Positions 1 to 9,214 are shown, numbered from the stretch's first letter. The stretch: 64,000 nucleotides of DNA from Budvicia diplopodorum (GCF_009800925.1 NZ_WOYF01000004.1:1-64000), one strand, 5' to 3'. Notes: generated by a model not told the origin, from the letters alone. Translations and numbers: made by a program.

Positions 1-1
1 A

Positions 2-115
2 AAAATGGTGAAGCTGCCGGTACGAAGAGAAAGGGCCTTTCCGAGAGTGGTGAAGGAAAGGCCGCATAAATATGGCAAAGCTAGGAACAAAAAAGCCAGT
101 CAGTTGCTTAACTGA
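2..115 (+). pseudogene. C-terminal end of a transposase, probably IS4 family (cut by window edge)
   Basis: A frame open from the left edge encodes 37 residues ending at a TGA (113-115). The reading contains LPVRRERAFPRVVKERP and finishes KKASQLLN. A basic RxFPRxxKxRP stretch followed by an Asn/Ala/Ser-rich end is typical of the extreme C-terminus of IS4-family transposases, as far as I can judge by eye. The upstream part lies outside the window, so I cannot say whether the element is intact. A competing frame (stop at 67-69) gives a low-complexity K/G/E peptide and is less convincing. Confidence 0.45.
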
Positions 116-120
116 CTGGC
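89..120 (-). terminator. Hairpin with T-tract on the minus strand
   Basis: An 11-bp perfect inverted repeat (95-105 with 110-120, GCCAGTCAGTT/AACTGACTGGC) is followed on the minus strand by six T residues (A-run 89-94). It fits a terminator for the minus-strand gene ending at 221. It overlaps the 3' end of the transposase reading frame, so it may also be part of the insertion sequence end. Confidence 0.55.
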
Positions 121-220
121 ATTACCGTCGTTGGAGGTGTTTTTTTGACTACGCCGTTTAATTTTATTCCGGCGTAAATGTCTTGAGTTATCGTCTGGCT
201 AGACTCTCAGCGCTAAACGT

Positions 221-757
221 TTATTCATTAGTAAAGCTTGCCACCAGCGGCAAACGCTGCTTACCGAGCTTATCTTTCAGGGTCATTTTAACCCGCCAGA
301 TACCTTTCAGATCGCTCTCTTCACTGGTAAAGTCAATAACTGGGATAACCATAGAGAAATCCGTTACACCACCGACCGTCAGGCCCTTAAAACAAACCAC
401 GTCTTTCTTACTAAACGACTCACTGCCATCGGGCCTAATAAGCTGCAAATCACAGGCGATATCCGCCGCCTTATTTTCATTCAACGTCGGATTTGAAAAG
501 AAGACCAGCACGTAAATATTTTCACCGGTGCCCACGCTGTTAGAAAGATACAAATCGGGCACGCTGTCAGGCGATATGGTCCAATTTTCGTTCCATTCAG
601 AATTAGACGTCGCAACAATCATTCCGCTGAAACCGTTGGCCGAACGCAAAGCGCCAGCGTACTGAGGCAAGAAGTTAATCTCTTTCCAATCCGTTTGGGC
701 AAAAGACAGGCTGGCACAAAAACAGAGAGAAAGTGCGAATAAACAACGTAATATCAC
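221..757 (-). CDS. Exported protein of unknown function
   Basis: This encodes 178 residues from a GTG start at 757, with AGGA about ten bases upstream. The first 20 residues (MILRCLFALSLCFCASLSFA) form a clear Sec signal peptide with a likely cleavage site after SFA, so the mature protein of about 158 residues should be periplasmic or secreted. It is rich in Ser, Asp and Asn, has two Cys near the middle (CDLQL and VVCFKG) that could pair in the periplasm, and no further membrane segment. I do not recognise the family. It lies convergent to a transposase remnant and upstream of the yegTUV locus, so it may be accessory. Confidence 0.6.
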   Translation of the reverse strand: MILRCLFALSLCFCASLSFAQTDWKEINFLPQYAGALRSANGFSGMIVATSNSEWNENWTISPDSVPDLYLSNSVGTGENIYVLVFFSNPTLNENKAADIACDLQLIRPDGSESFSKKDVVCFKGLTVGGVTDFSMVIPVIDFTSEESDLKGIWRVKMTLKDKLGKQRLPLVASFTNE

Positions 758-1135
758 TAGTGAGTATCCTTCTTATCTGAAACAGGGAATAAAACTGTTG
801 TTCGAAAAATTGCAGTATCCATTTTTCATTCATGCAGCAACTTTATCAATTAAATAAACTTATTTCTTATTCTTATTACTGGTTAGCGATAATAACGGAA
901 AGAGTATGACTGAAAAAGTGAATTAAATCTGTCAAATCCTCAAGCGAGGCCAGTATTGAGATTTCAGTTAAAGAGTTGGCGGCATCCTAATTTTGCGCTA
1001 TTGGCCGCTCTCTGGCTTTAAACAATGTTAACCAGCTCAAAGAACTCACCGAGTGGTATTGCAAAGGTATTATTAAGTGGTATTGTCATCTCGTACCTTA
1101 ACACCCCTTTACCACTATCATGAAAGGAATGAAAC
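758..1135. other. Intergenic region before yegT
   Basis: No gene is seen in these 378 bases. The segment separates the divergent exported-protein gene from yegT, is AT-rich near 830-900, and carries the yegT promoter region with the AGTGGTATTG direct repeats. The yegT ribosome-binding site GAAAGGAATG lies just before 1136. Confidence 0.5.
1052..1085 (+). promoter_or_regulatory. Pair of AGTGGTATTG direct repeats, candidate YegW operator
   Basis: The 10-mer AGTGGTATTG occurs at 1052-1061 and again at 1076-1085, and an opposite-facing TACCAC lies near 1110. GntR/HutC-type regulators bind GGT/ACC-like half sites, and the GntR gene yegW lies at the other end of this operon. The assignment to YegW is inference. 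Confidence 0.35.
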
Positions 1136-2407
1136 ATGAATAAAACAACAGCAAAACTCTCATTCATGATGTTCATTGAATGGTTTATATGGGGAGCCTG
1201 GTTTGTTCCACTATGGCTCTTCCTGAGCGGAAGCGGATTTACCCCGTCTCAAATAGCCTGGTCTTACGCCTGTACCGCCATTGCCGCGATCGTCTCCCCG
1301 ATTTTGGTGGGATCGATTACTGACCGGTTCTTTGCCGCTCAAAAAGTGCTGGCGGTGCTGATGTTTGCCGGAGCCGTTTTAATGTTCCTCGCAGCTCAGC
1401 AGACTCAGTTCAGTACCTTCTTCCCACTGCTGCTAGCCTATGCCCTAACCTATATGCCAACCATTGCATTAACCAACAGCATCGCATTCTCTAACGTAGG
1501 AGACGTCGAGCGCGACTTTCCTCGTATTCGGGTAATGGGAACCATTGGCTGGATTGCTTCCGGAATTGCCTGCGGTTTCTTACCAACCATGCTGGGCTTC
1601 AGCGATATTTCTGCCACCAATTTACCGCTGCTAATTACCGCTGGCAGCTCTGCGCTGCTGGGCGTATTTGCTCTTATGCTGCCAAATACACCGCCGAAAG
1701 GCACCGGTAAAATGAGCGTAAAAGTGATGCTGGGCCTCGACGCCATCGTACTGTTGAAAGACCGTAACTTCCTGGTGTTTTTCGTTTGTTCATTCCTGTT
1801 TGCTATGCCGCTAGCGTTCTATTACATCTTTGCCAATGGGTATCTGACCGAAGTGGGTATGAAAAACGCTACCGGCTGGATGACGCTGGGACAGTTCTCT
1901 GAAATTTTCTTTATGCTGGCCTTACCCTTCTTCACCAAGCGTTTTGGTATTAAAAAGGTATTGCTACTGGGCTTAGTGACTGCCGCTATCCGTTACGGGT
2001 TCTTTATTTACGGCGGAGCAGATCATATCTTCACCTATGGCCTGCTGTTCTTAGGCATTTTATTACACGGCGTTAGCTACGATTTCTATTACGTTACCGC
2101 CTATATCTATGTCGATAAAAAAACGCCAATCCATATGAGAACCGCGGCTCAAGGCCTCATCACCCTTTGCTGTCAGGGCTTTGGTAGCCTGTTGGGCTAT
2201 CGGCTTGGCGGCGAGATGATGGAACAGATGTTTGCTAACCCGGAGCCTGTCAACGGCCAGACCTTTAACTGGGCCGGCATGTGGGGGTTCGGCGCGGCGA
2301 TGATTGTGGTGATTACCATCATCTTTATACTGATGTTTAAAGAGTCTGACGGTGAGATCAAAGAAATTGAAGTGCCAAAAGACAGCGTTAAGCCGGTTGA
2401 AGCCTGA
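1136..2407 (+). CDS. yegT: YegT-like nucleoside:H+ symporter (MFS)
   Basis: The protein has 423 residues and about twelve hydrophobic segments from residue 8 to 405, as in nucleoside:H+ symporters (NupG/XapB/YegT family). The N-terminus (SFMMFIEWFIWGAWFVPLW) and the central RDFPRIRVMGTIGWI stretch are typical of that family. It sits in the inner membrane and should import a nucleoside or related compound. It is the first gene of a unit with an ADP-ribosylglycohydrolase-like protein and a PfkB sugar kinase, the E. coli yegTUV order. The substrate cannot be read from the sequence; a ribosylated compound is plausible from the two downstream genes. The start has GAAAGGA nine bases upstream. Confidence 0.88.
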   Translation: MNKTTAKLSFMMFIEWFIWGAWFVPLWLFLSGSGFTPSQIAWSYACTAIAAIVSPILVGSITDRFFAAQKVLAVLMFAGAVLMFLAAQQTQFSTFFPLLLAYALTYMPTIALTNSIAFSNVGDVERDFPRIRVMGTIGWIASGIACGFLPTMLGFSDISATNLPLLITAGSSALLGVFALMLPNTPPKGTGKMSVKVMLGLDAIVLLKDRNFLVFFVCSFLFAMPLAFYYIFANGYLTEVGMKNATGWMTLGQFSEIFFMLALPFFTKRFGIKKVLLLGLVTAAIRYGFFIYGGADHIFTYGLLFLGILLHGVSYDFYYVTAYIYVDKKTPIHMRTAAQGLITLCCQGFGSLLGYRLGGEMMEQMFANPEPVNGQTFNWAGMWGFGAAMIVVITIIFILMFKESDGEIKEIEVPKDSVKPVEA

Positions 2408-2441
2408 TTAACCCATTGCACTACCTATTTATCCGCCCTGA

Positions 2442-2460
2442 GCTGCCGTTATCTGGCAGC
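2442..2460. repeat. Short hairpin between yegT and yegU
   Basis: GCTGCC (2442-2447) pairs with GGCAGC (2455-2460) around a 7-base loop. There is no T-tract, so it is probably an mRNA stability or processing element rather than a terminator. Confidence 0.3.
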
Positions 2461-2495
2461 CAGAGGCGCAGTAGCCGGTCAGTAACTAAGGATTT

Positions 2496-3518
2496 ATGAT
2501 GAACAAAGAGAACCGTATTTTAGGCGCTTTCTATGGCCAGACTTTAGGCGATGCGATGGGAATGCCATCAGAGCTATGGCCCCGTTCTCGGGTCAAATCA
2601 TACTTTGGCTGGATAGACCGTTTTCTACCGGGGCCGAAAGAAAATAATGCGGCCTGCTACTTTAACACCGCTGAATTTACCGACGATACCTCAATGGCAC
2701 TGGCGCTGGCCGATGCCATCATTGAGTGCGACGGTGAAATTGAACCGCAAGTTATTGGCCGTAATATTATGAGCTGGGCCGAAGGCTTCGACGCGTTCAA
2801 CAAAAATGTGCTTGGCCCGACGTCAAAAATTGCGCTGAACGCCATTAAGCAAGGAACCCCCATCTCCGAGCTGGAAAACAACGGCGTCACTAACGGTGCG
2901 GCAATGCGGGTTTCGCCGTTGGGCTGCCTGCTGCCAACCCGTTCGCTGGATGATTTTATTGCTCAGGTTGCCCTAGCCTCCAGCCCAACGCACAAATCAG
3001 ACGTTGCCATCGCCGGAGCCGTTGCTATCGCCTGGGCGATATCAAAAGCGATTGACGGCATAGGCTGGGAACAGATTTGCGATCAGCTACCGGCCGTTGC
3101 AAAAGCCGCTCAGGAAAAGCACGTAACCACCTTCAGCGCCTCGATGGCTGCCCGCATAGAGCTGGCGCTTCATACCGCCAGAAACGCTACGGGTACAGAA
3201 CAGGGCATGGAGCAAATTTACCAGCTGATCGGTGCCGGAACCAGCACCATTGAATCGGTTCCTGCCGCTATCGCCATGGTTGAACTGGCCGGAACCGACC
3301 CCAACCGCTGTGCGATACTTTGCGCTAACCTAGGCGGAGATACCGATACTATCGGCGCAATGGCGACCGCTATCTGCGGAGCGCTACGGGGTATTGACGG
3401 TATCGACAGCCAGCTAAAACAGCAGTTGGATCGGGTTAATCAGCTTGATTTCACCCATTACAGCAGGTCATTTGTAAAACTGCGGGAACGGAAGGAAACG
3501 GCCTATGACAACGACTGA
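2496..3518 (+). CDS. yegU: ADP-ribosylglycohydrolase family protein YegU
   Basis: The protein has 340 residues. The N-terminal GQTLGDAMGMPSE and FTDDTSMALALADA motifs and the C-terminal GGDTDTIGAMATAICGA motif are the paired acidic Mg2+-binding signatures of the DraG/ARH (ADP-ribosylglycohydrolase) fold. The E. coli YegU counterpart sits in the same gene order. It probably cleaves an N- or O-glycosidic bond of an imported ribosylated compound in the cytoplasm. AAGGA lies just before the ATG; the second Met is an alternative start. It overlaps yegV by 14 bases, so translation is probably coupled. Confidence 0.87.
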   Translation: MMNKENRILGAFYGQTLGDAMGMPSELWPRSRVKSYFGWIDRFLPGPKENNAACYFNTAEFTDDTSMALALADAIIECDGEIEPQVIGRNIMSWAEGFDAFNKNVLGPTSKIALNAIKQGTPISELENNGVTNGAAMRVSPLGCLLPTRSLDDFIAQVALASSPTHKSDVAIAGAVAIAWAISKAIDGIGWEQICDQLPAVAKAAQEKHVTTFSASMAARIELALHTARNATGTEQGMEQIYQLIGAGTSTIESVPAAIAMVELAGTDPNRCAILCANLGGDTDTIGAMATAICGALRGIDGIDSQLKQQLDRVNQLDFTHYSRSFVKLRERKETAYDND

Positions 3519-4485
3519 ACTGATTAGCAAACTGCCCTCACTGGCTAACCGTCGCCCGGTCTGCGTGGTCGGCGCCGCAGTTATCGACGTAATCGCCGAT
3601 GCCTACTCGCTGCCTCATCGCGGCAGCGATATAGAGCTTCACCAGCAGGGCGTTAATATCGGCGGCTGTGCGCTAAATATTGCCATCGCTCTGCACCGCT
3701 TGGGTATGGAATCCCTCAACGCCCTGCCGATGGGTCAGGGAATTTGGGCGGATATCATCAGGAAAACGTTGGCAGAAAATGGCATTGTATCGGCCATTGA
3801 AACCGATAAAGGCGATAACGGCTGGTGCCTGGCGCTGGTTGAGCCCGACGGAGAGCGTACCTTCCTGTCGATCAGCGGAGTAGAAAACCAATGGGATCGC
3901 CAAACGCTGGATAGCCTCAGCCTTCAGCCCAATACGCTGGTTTATCTTTCCGGCTATCAGCTCTCATCGTCCGGCGGTGAAGTGCTGATCTCATGGATGG
4001 AATCGCTGCCACAAAGCATTGAGATATTTATCGACTTTGGCCCACGAATTTCAGATCTATCGGCAGCACAGCTTTCGCGCCTGATGGCCCGCAGGCCGAT
4101 AGTTTCTCTGAATCGTCAGGAAGCGGAGTATATCGTTTCAACCCTATCAGGCTCGCCTGACGCAAAGCTGAATACCGAAATGCTGGCTGAAGACTGGTTC
4201 CAACGCTATGCCAGCCCGTTAATTATTCGGGTAGATAAAGAAGGCGCTTATTATCATGACGGCCTGACTTCAGGCTGGGTAGCGCCGTTCTCAGCCACCG
4301 TGGTAGACACCATCGGCGCTGGCGACAGCCACGCGGGCGGCGTGCTGGCGGGGCTGGCTTCCGGCTGGCCGCTGGCCGATGCGGTTACTCTGGGAAATGC
4401 CGTGGCATCGTACGTTGTTAGCCACAGAGGCGGAGATTGCGCGCCGTACCAACGGCAGCTGATCGGGTATTTAGCACAGTACTAA
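3505..4485 (+). CDS. yegV: PfkB-family sugar kinase YegV
   Basis: The 326-residue protein shows the PfkB/ribokinase pattern: an N-terminal GGCALNIAIALHRLG motif (about residues 52-66), and the C-terminal signature DTIGAGDSHAGGVLAGLA (about 268-285), where the GAGD Asp is the expected catalytic base. It should phosphorylate a sugar or nucleoside, probably the product released by the YegU-like hydrolase. It is the last gene of the yegTUV unit and converges on yegW. Some homologues act on pseudouridine or ribose-like substrates, but nothing here fixes the substrate. Confidence 0.87.
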   Translation: MTTTELISKLPSLANRRPVCVVGAAVIDVIADAYSLPHRGSDIELHQQGVNIGGCALNIAIALHRLGMESLNALPMGQGIWADIIRKTLAENGIVSAIETDKGDNGWCLALVEPDGERTFLSISGVENQWDRQTLDSLSLQPNTLVYLSGYQLSSSGGEVLISWMESLPQSIEIFIDFGPRISDLSAAQLSRLMARRPIVSLNRQEAEYIVSTLSGSPDAKLNTEMLAEDWFQRYASPLIIRVDKEGAYYHDGLTSGWVAPFSATVVDTIGAGDSHAGGVLAGLASGWPLADAVTLGNAVASYVVSHRGGDCAPYQRQLIGYLAQY

Positions 4486-4494
4486 TCTCGGATA

Positions 4495-4521
4495 AACCGT
4501 TGGCAGGTTAAAACAACGGTT
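4495..4521. repeat. Inverted repeat between convergent yegV and yegW
   Basis: AACCGTTG (4495-4502) is repeated in inverted form as CAACGGTT (4514-4521), the second arm touching the yegW stop codon. Neither side has a strong T-tract, so this is at best a weak bidirectional terminator. Confidence 0.4.
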
Positions 4522-5269
4522 ACTCTTCCGATACGAACACGTACATATCGCTCCGGCACTGATTAATGCTGTACTCGACCGGAATGTTCTGATGGTCAAA
4601 GGCGACCTGTTTTATCACCAGTACCGGCACGGAGTCTTCTAGCTTAATGTGCGACTGAAAGTCAGCATCCGGCATACGGGCGCTGACTTTACTTTTAGTA
4701 CGCTGGGGAAAAATATTCTGGCTGCGAAAATAGTCATACAGCGACAGGCCAATATCGTCCGCATCTTTAATCAACGCAACCGGTACGTAAGATTCTTCAA
4801 TCGAAACCGGCTGATTGTCTACGTAACGGATCCGCTTTAGCATAAATACGTCGCTGTTTGTCGGGATTTTAAGCTGAGCCGCTACCTCTTCGGAGCACCT
4901 CACCACGCTTTTATTTACCCACAGCGTATCGGGCTTCTTGCCTCTCAGAACCACCTGCTGTGAAAAGCCTTTGGCTTCTTTGAGGGAATACTCAAACCTA
5001 TCGCTGATTTGAGTGCCGTAGCCCTGAGAGCGAATCACTACCCCTTCCCGATCGAGTAACTCCATCGCTTTTCGTACGGTAATGCGCGAAACGCCGGTTT
5101 GCTGGCTTAATTCACGTTCGCCGGGCAGCACATTTCCCTGATGCAACACGCCGATACGCACTGCCTGTTTGACCGTTTCGGCAAACTTCACGTATAGCGG
5201 AGTATTGTCGTTGGTCTGCGAAAATCGGGTACATAGCTGTTGAATCAGTGTGGAATGGGCATCATTCAT
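4520..5269 (-). CDS. yegW: GntR/HutC-family transcriptional regulator YegW
   Basis: The 249-residue protein has an N-terminal winged helix (about residues 20-90) with the GntR signature GERELSQQTGVSRITVRKAM, followed by a UTRA ligand-binding domain (KRIRYVDNQPVSIEESYVP, about 145-163). This is the HutC subfamily, which binds small effectors. It is convergent with yegTUV, as in E. coli, so it is the probable local regulator of that unit. It is divergent from acnA, whose start is 322 bases away. No clear Shine-Dalgarno sequence precedes the ATG. Confidence 0.87.
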   Translation of the reverse strand: MNDAHSTLIQQLCTRFSQTNDNTPLYVKFAETVKQAVRIGVLHQGNVLPGERELSQQTGVSRITVRKAMELLDREGVVIRSQGYGTQISDRFEYSLKEAKGFSQQVVLRGKKPDTLWVNKSVVRCSEEVAAQLKIPTNSDVFMLKRIRYVDNQPVSIEESYVPVALIKDADDIGLSLYDYFRSQNIFPQRTKSKVSARMPDADFQSHIKLEDSVPVLVIKQVAFDHQNIPVEYSINQCRSDMYVFVSEE

Positions 5270-5493
5270 GTTAGTCAGGCCACCGGAGAAAATGTGTCAC
5301 AGAGCTAGGGTGCAAGCGCTCAGCCAAAGGAATACCATTATACTACCATTAGTGATAACCGAGTTGATCTATGCCGAAGTTTTATTATGTGGTTTAACCG
5401 TCAGGGCGAAAAAAAACAGCGCGTTAGCGCCGGAAAAACCGATTACATCACAACTTTGATTATCTCCGGCCTGAATATCCTGCCTTTACAAAT

Positions 5494-5508
5494 GTTAACA
5501 AATTGTTG
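5494..5508 (+). promoter_or_regulatory. Candidate ArcA-like box upstream of acnA
   Basis: GTTAACAAATTGTTG agrees at 11 of 15 positions with the usual ArcA-P consensus. E. coli acnA is known to be controlled by ArcA, FNR, CRP and SoxRS, so such a site is expected. The AT-rich stretch at 5510-5550 (ACAATATAAATAAT) probably contains the promoter, but I could not fix a convincing -35/-10 pair. Confidence 0.3.
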
Positions 5509-5591
5509 TCAATATTTTGTGTTATCTTTAAATAGGACAATATAAATAATCCGGCGGATACCGGAAATTTGGAATAATCAACGGAGGAGCT

Positions 5592-8264
5592 ATGTCATCA
5601 AATCTACGTGAACAGAGCCTTGCCCGACTGACTGTGTCACATAAAGAATTTCACTACTACAGCCTGCCTAAAGCCTCAGAACAGCTGGGCGATATTCGAC
5701 GCTTGCCGAAATCACTAAAGGTTCTGCTGGAAAACCTACTGCGTTTTATTGACGGCGATACGGTTCAGGAATCCGATCTCACCGCGTTGGTTGATTGGCT
5801 GAAATCCGGCCATGCGGATCGGGAAATTGCCTACCGCCCGACGCGGGTACTGATGCAGGACTTCACCGGCGTACCCGCGATTGTCGATCTGGCCGCCATG
5901 CGGGAGGCGGTCCTGCGGTTGGGTGGCGATGCCTCTAAGGTTAACCCGCTATCGCCGGCCGACTTGGTTATCGACCACTCGGTCACCGTAGATAACTATG
6001 CCAGCGCTAAAGCTTTTGGCGAAAACGTAAGCTTAGAAATGGAACGCAACCACGAGCGTTACGCCTTTCTGCGCTGGGGACAAAAAGCCTTCAGCCGTTT
6101 TCGCGTGGTGCCACCCGGCACCGGCATTTGTCATCAGGTGAATCTGGAATACTTAGGCCAAACCGTATGGCATGAAGAGAAAGATGGCCAAAACTGGGTC
6201 TATCCCGATACGTTAGTAGGTACTGACTCTCATACCACCATGATTAACGGCTTAGGCATTCTCGGCTGGGGCGTCGGCGGTATTGAAGCCGAAGCCGCAA
6301 TGCTGGGGCAGCCGGTATCGATGCTAATCCCCGACGTCGTCGGGTTTAAGCTTACCGGCCAGCTTAACGAAGGCATTACCGCCACCGACTTGGTACTGAC
6401 GGTAACTCAAATGCTGCGTGAACACGGCGTGGTGGGAAAATTTGTTGAGTTTTATGGTGACGGTCTGGCCCGCTTACCGCTGGCCGATCGGGCAACGATT
6501 GCCAATATGTCGCCGGAATTCGGCGCTACCTGCGGTTTCTTCCCGGTCGATGAAGAGACCTTGCGCTATATGGCGCTGACCGGCCGCAGTCAGGAGCAGA
6601 TTGACCTAGTCGAAGCCTACTGCAAAGCGCAGGGTTTGTGGCGAGATCCCGGCGATGAACCGGTATTTACCAGTTCACTTTCTCTCGATCTTTCTTCAGT
6701 GGGAGCCAGCCTGGCCGGGCCTAAACGCCCTCAGGACAGGGTGACTTTATCCAAAGTTAAACAGGCCTTTGAGGACGCGATTAGTTTGGATATCACCTCA
6801 ACTCAGCCTTATACCGATAGCGTTCCCCTGCTTCTGGATGGAAAGCCGCTCATTCTGCGACAGGGTATGGTTGCCATTGCCGCCATCACCTCTTGTACCA
6901 ACACCTCCAACCCGAGCGTGATGATTGCCGCTGGCCTGCTGGCTAAAAAGGCCGTTGAGAAAGGCTTACAGCGCCAGCCGTGGGTCAAATCGTCTCTGGC
7001 ACCGGGTTCTAAAGTCGTTACAGACTATTTAGACGCAGCCGGTTTGACACCTTACCTTGAAGCGCTTGGCTTTAATCTGGTCGGCTACGGTTGTACAACC
7101 TGCATCGGTAACTCCGGGCCACTGTTGGCTCCGATTGAAGCGGCGATTAAGCAAGGGGATTTAACCGTAGGAGCCGTGCTGTCAGGCAACCGAAACTTTG
7201 AAGGCCGTATTCATCCGCTGATAAAAACCAACTGGCTGGCTTCTCCGCCGTTAGTGGTCGCTTACGCACTGGCCGGTAATATGCGAACCGACCTGACTCT
7301 GGATCCGCTGGGCCACGATCGAACCGGGGCGCCGGTTTTCCTGAAAGATATCTGGCCTTCCGCTCAGGAAATTGCCAAAGCGGTAGAGGGCGTTAACGCA
7401 GATATGTTCCATAAAGAGTACGCCGAAGTGTTTAACGGCGATAAAGAGTGGCAATCTATCAGAGTGGACGAGTCGCAAACCTATCGCTGGGAGGAGGACT
7501 CGACCTATATCCGCCACCCTCCGTTCTTTACTACCATGGAGGCGGAACCTGATGCGGTTCAGGATATCCACGGCGCGCGTATTCTGGCCATTCTTGGTGA
7601 CTCAGTGACCACTGACCACATATCTCCGGCCGGTAATATCAAAGCGGGCAGCCCGGCTGGGCTTTATCTGAGCAGCCGCGGTATCGATCAGCAAGACTTC
7701 AACTCTTACGGCTCCCGCCGGGGAAATCATGAAGTCATGATGCGGGGTACCTTCGCCAATATCCGCATTCGTAACGAAATGGTATCCGGCATGGAAGGCG
7801 GTATCACCCGCCATATTCCATCTCAGGATATTTTACCGATTTACGATGCGGCGATGCGCTACCAGCAGGATGCCGTTCCGCTGGCGGTAATCGTGGGTAA
7901 AGAGTATGGATCCGGCTCCAGCCGCGACTGGGCGGCAAAAGGCCCCATGCTGTTGGGGGTAAGAGTGGTGATTGCTGAATCATTCGAACGCATCCATCGT
8001 TCAAACCTGATCGGTATGGGAATTCTACCGCTGGAGTTCCCGGCGGGTAGCAACCGCAAAGTGCTAGAGCTGACCGGCGATGAGCAAATTTCCGTTACCG
8101 GGCTGGCCTATATTAAGCCGGGGCAACATATTCCGGTCACTATCACCTATGCCGATGGCCATCATGAAATCATTAATGCGCTTTGCCGTATTGATACCGG
8201 CAATGAACTGACCTACTACCAGAATGGCGGAATCCTGCACTACGTGATTCGCAAGATGCTGTAG
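5592..8264 (+). CDS. acnA: Aconitate hydratase A
   Basis: The 890-residue enzyme interconverts citrate and isocitrate in the TCA cycle and is the oxidant-stable, stress-linked aconitase. The [4Fe-4S] ligands are visible as SCTNTSNP and GCTTCIGN in the central part. Domain 4 carries the [16 protein letters not shown] signature near residue 768. Length is that of E. coli AcnA (891 residues). GGAGGAG lies seven bases before the ATG. It is a single-gene unit ending in a strong hairpin. Apo-AcnA can bind mRNA in E. coli, which may apply here. Confidence 0.96.
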   Translation: MSSNLREQSLARLTVSHKEFHYYSLPKASEQLGDIRRLPKSLKVLLENLLRFIDGDTVQESDLTALVDWLKSGHADREIAYRPTRVLMQDFTGVPAIVDLAAMREAVLRLGGDASKVNPLSPADLVIDHSVTVDNYASAKAFGENVSLEMERNHERYAFLRWGQKAFSRFRVVPPGTGICHQVNLEYLGQTVWHEEKDGQNWVYPDTLVGTDSHTTMINGLGILGWGVGGIEAEAAMLGQPVSMLIPDVVGFKLTGQLNEGITATDLVLTVTQMLREHGVVGKFVEFYGDGLARLPLADRATIANMSPEFGATCGFFPVDEETLRYMALTGRSQEQIDLVEAYCKAQGLWRDPGDEPVFTSSLSLDLSSVGASLAGPKRPQDRVTLSKVKQAFEDAISLDITSTQPYTDSVPLLLDGKPLILRQGMVAIAAITSCTNTSNPSVMIAAGLLAKKAVEKGLQRQPWVKSSLAPGSKVVTDYLDAAGLTPYLEALGFNLVGYGCTTCIGNSGPLLAPIEAAIKQGDLTVGAVLSGNRNFEGRIHPLIKTNWLASPPLVVAYALAGNMRTDLTLDPLGHDRTGAPVFLKDIWPSAQEIAKAVEGVNADMFHKEYAEVFNGDKEWQSIRVDESQTYRWEEDSTYIRHPPFFTTMEAEPDAVQDIHGARILAILGDSVTTDHISPAGNIKAGSPAGLYLSSRGIDQQDFNSYGSRRGNHEVMMRGTFANIRIRNEMVSGMEGGITRHIPSQDILPIYDAAMRYQQDAVPLAVIVGKEYGSGSSRDWAAKGPMLLGVRVVIAESFERIHRSNLIGMGILPLEFPAGSNRKVLELTGDEQISVTGLAYIKPGQHIPVTITYADGHHEIINALCRIDTGNELTYYQNGGILHYVIRKML

Positions 8265-8308
8265 TTAATTTAATTAGTCTAGTTAATGCGGTTAGCGTGG
8301 CTAAGCCA

Positions 8309-8345
8309 CAACAAAGCCCCGGCCAAAAAGCCGGGGCTTTGTTGA
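8309..8345. terminator. Bidirectional terminator between acnA and the Cys-rich gene
   Basis: A long, nearly perfect stem (core AAAGCCCCGGC at 8314-8324 with GCCGGGGCTTT at 8330-8340, extended by CAAC/GTTG) has a short A-rich loop. It lies between convergent genes and can serve both strands. Confidence 0.85.
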
Positions 8346-8346
8346 T

Positions 8347-8817
8347 CTACTTTAACGATCGTGTGCCAAATCGCTTGGCAGCACACTGACAAACGCCGCC
8401 CATTTTGGCCGGGCAACGCTCACAGGGTGGCGATTTAAACGGCAAATGCAAAGCTGCCGCAGTCTGAACGGGTTGAGTTGCAATGCGCACGCTGCCGGAA
8501 AACGGCCGTGACGTTGAACTATTGGATTTAGCCTGAACTCTGTTACTAACCAAACCCGTACTACCGGAATGATTAAACCAATCAAGCAGGGGCCTTAATG
8601 GCTTAGAAACCTCCCCCAGGATTGAGCTGAAAACGTCCTGAGACAGCTCTCGCCATACGGAGTCATTGGCCACTGGCTTAGCAGGGAGATGGTGGTGAAT
8701 GGGTAAAACGGCGGGGCGAGAAAGTTGCTGCAAAGCACGATCGCCAGTCTTATTTTTGCTTTCGTGCTTAAGCGCTTTTTTACGCAGTTTTTTTAATGCC
8801 TTAAGGGCTGATGACAT
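8347..8817 (-). CDS. Unknown protein with Cys-rich C-terminus, next to a Fur-box-like site
   Basis: The protein has 156 residues with a strongly basic N-terminus (LKALKKLRKKALKHESKNK) and a low-complexity Ser/Gln middle. The C-terminal block CERCPAKMGGVCQCAAKRF contains four cysteines (C-x2-C-x7-C-x-C), which could hold a metal or Fe-S centre. There is no signal peptide or membrane helix. I do not recognise the family. The Fur-box-like site begins 22 bases upstream of the ATG, so low-iron induction is likely but unproven. The Shine-Dalgarno sequence is weak. A competing frame in the same place is shorter and lacks these features. Confidence 0.6.
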   Translation of the reverse strand: MSSALKALKKLRKKALKHESKNKTGDRALQQLSRPAVLPIHHHLPAKPVANDSVWRELSQDVFSSILGEVSKPLRPLLDWFNHSGSTGLVSNRVQAKSNSSTSRPFSGSVRIATQPVQTAAALHLPFKSPPCERCPAKMGGVCQCAAKRFGTRSLK

Positions 8818-8838
8818 AAAATAATGCGCTCACAAAAC

Positions 8839-8857
8839 AATAATGAGAATGATTATC
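8839..8857. promoter_or_regulatory. Fur box
   Basis: AATAATGAGAATGATTATC agrees at 16 of 19 positions with the classical Fur consensus GATAATGATAATCATTATC. It lies in the divergent interval between the Cys-rich gene (start 8817, minus) and yecF (start 8971, plus). Its closeness to 8817 suggests it controls the minus-strand gene. Confidence 0.7.
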
Positions 8858-8970
8858 TATCTTGTTTAAGCGACTTTCAACATTTTTAAGTGAAGAGAGG
8901 CTCTCTTATTGATAAATACTTTGCTACCATATTATCAAATTTAATCTCATAGATACCGACAGGACACACT

Positions 8971-9195
8971 ATGAACAATATCGATTTCTCAACGTCCTCT
9001 ACGCAGGAAGAAATGGCGAAAGAGATCACTTGCCTTAAAGCTATAATGACGCTGATGCTGAAAGCCATGGGTCAGGCTGATTCGGGTAAAGTTATCCTGA
9101 GAATGGAAAAACTGATTTCAGAACATGAAGATCAGGATGAAGCCGAAGCCTTTACCAACATCATCCATCAGGTTCGTCGCGCCTATCGCCAGTAA
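8971..9195 (+). CDS. yecF: DUF2594 family protein YecF
   Basis: This 74-residue protein matches E. coli YecF in length and in the features I recall: a Cys-Leu-Lys-Ala segment (ITCLKAIMTLMLKAMGQAD), an acidic middle, and the ending VRRAYRQ. The function is unknown; it is a small cytoplasmic, largely helical protein. The start has ACAGGACA upstream. It forms its own unit ending in a hairpin shared with alx. In E. coli yecF lies next to sdiA and uvrY, so its position here differs. Confidence 0.85.
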   Translation: MNNIDFSTSSTQEEMAKEITCLKAIMTLMLKAMGQADSGKVILRMEKLISEHEDQDEAEAFTNIIHQVRRAYRQ

Positions 9196-9214
9196 TTCAG
9201 GCAATAGCAGAGAC

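Noticed and set aside
1..69. A Lys/Gly/Glu-rich gene end in frame 1 stopping at 67-69.
   Set aside because: Low complexity and no family pattern; the frame ending at 113-115 resembles a transposase tail better.
8347..8817. A zinc-finger DNA-binding protein from the CxxC pattern.
   Set aside because: Spacing C-x2-C-x7-C-x-C does not match a known zinc-finger class, so no function is assigned.
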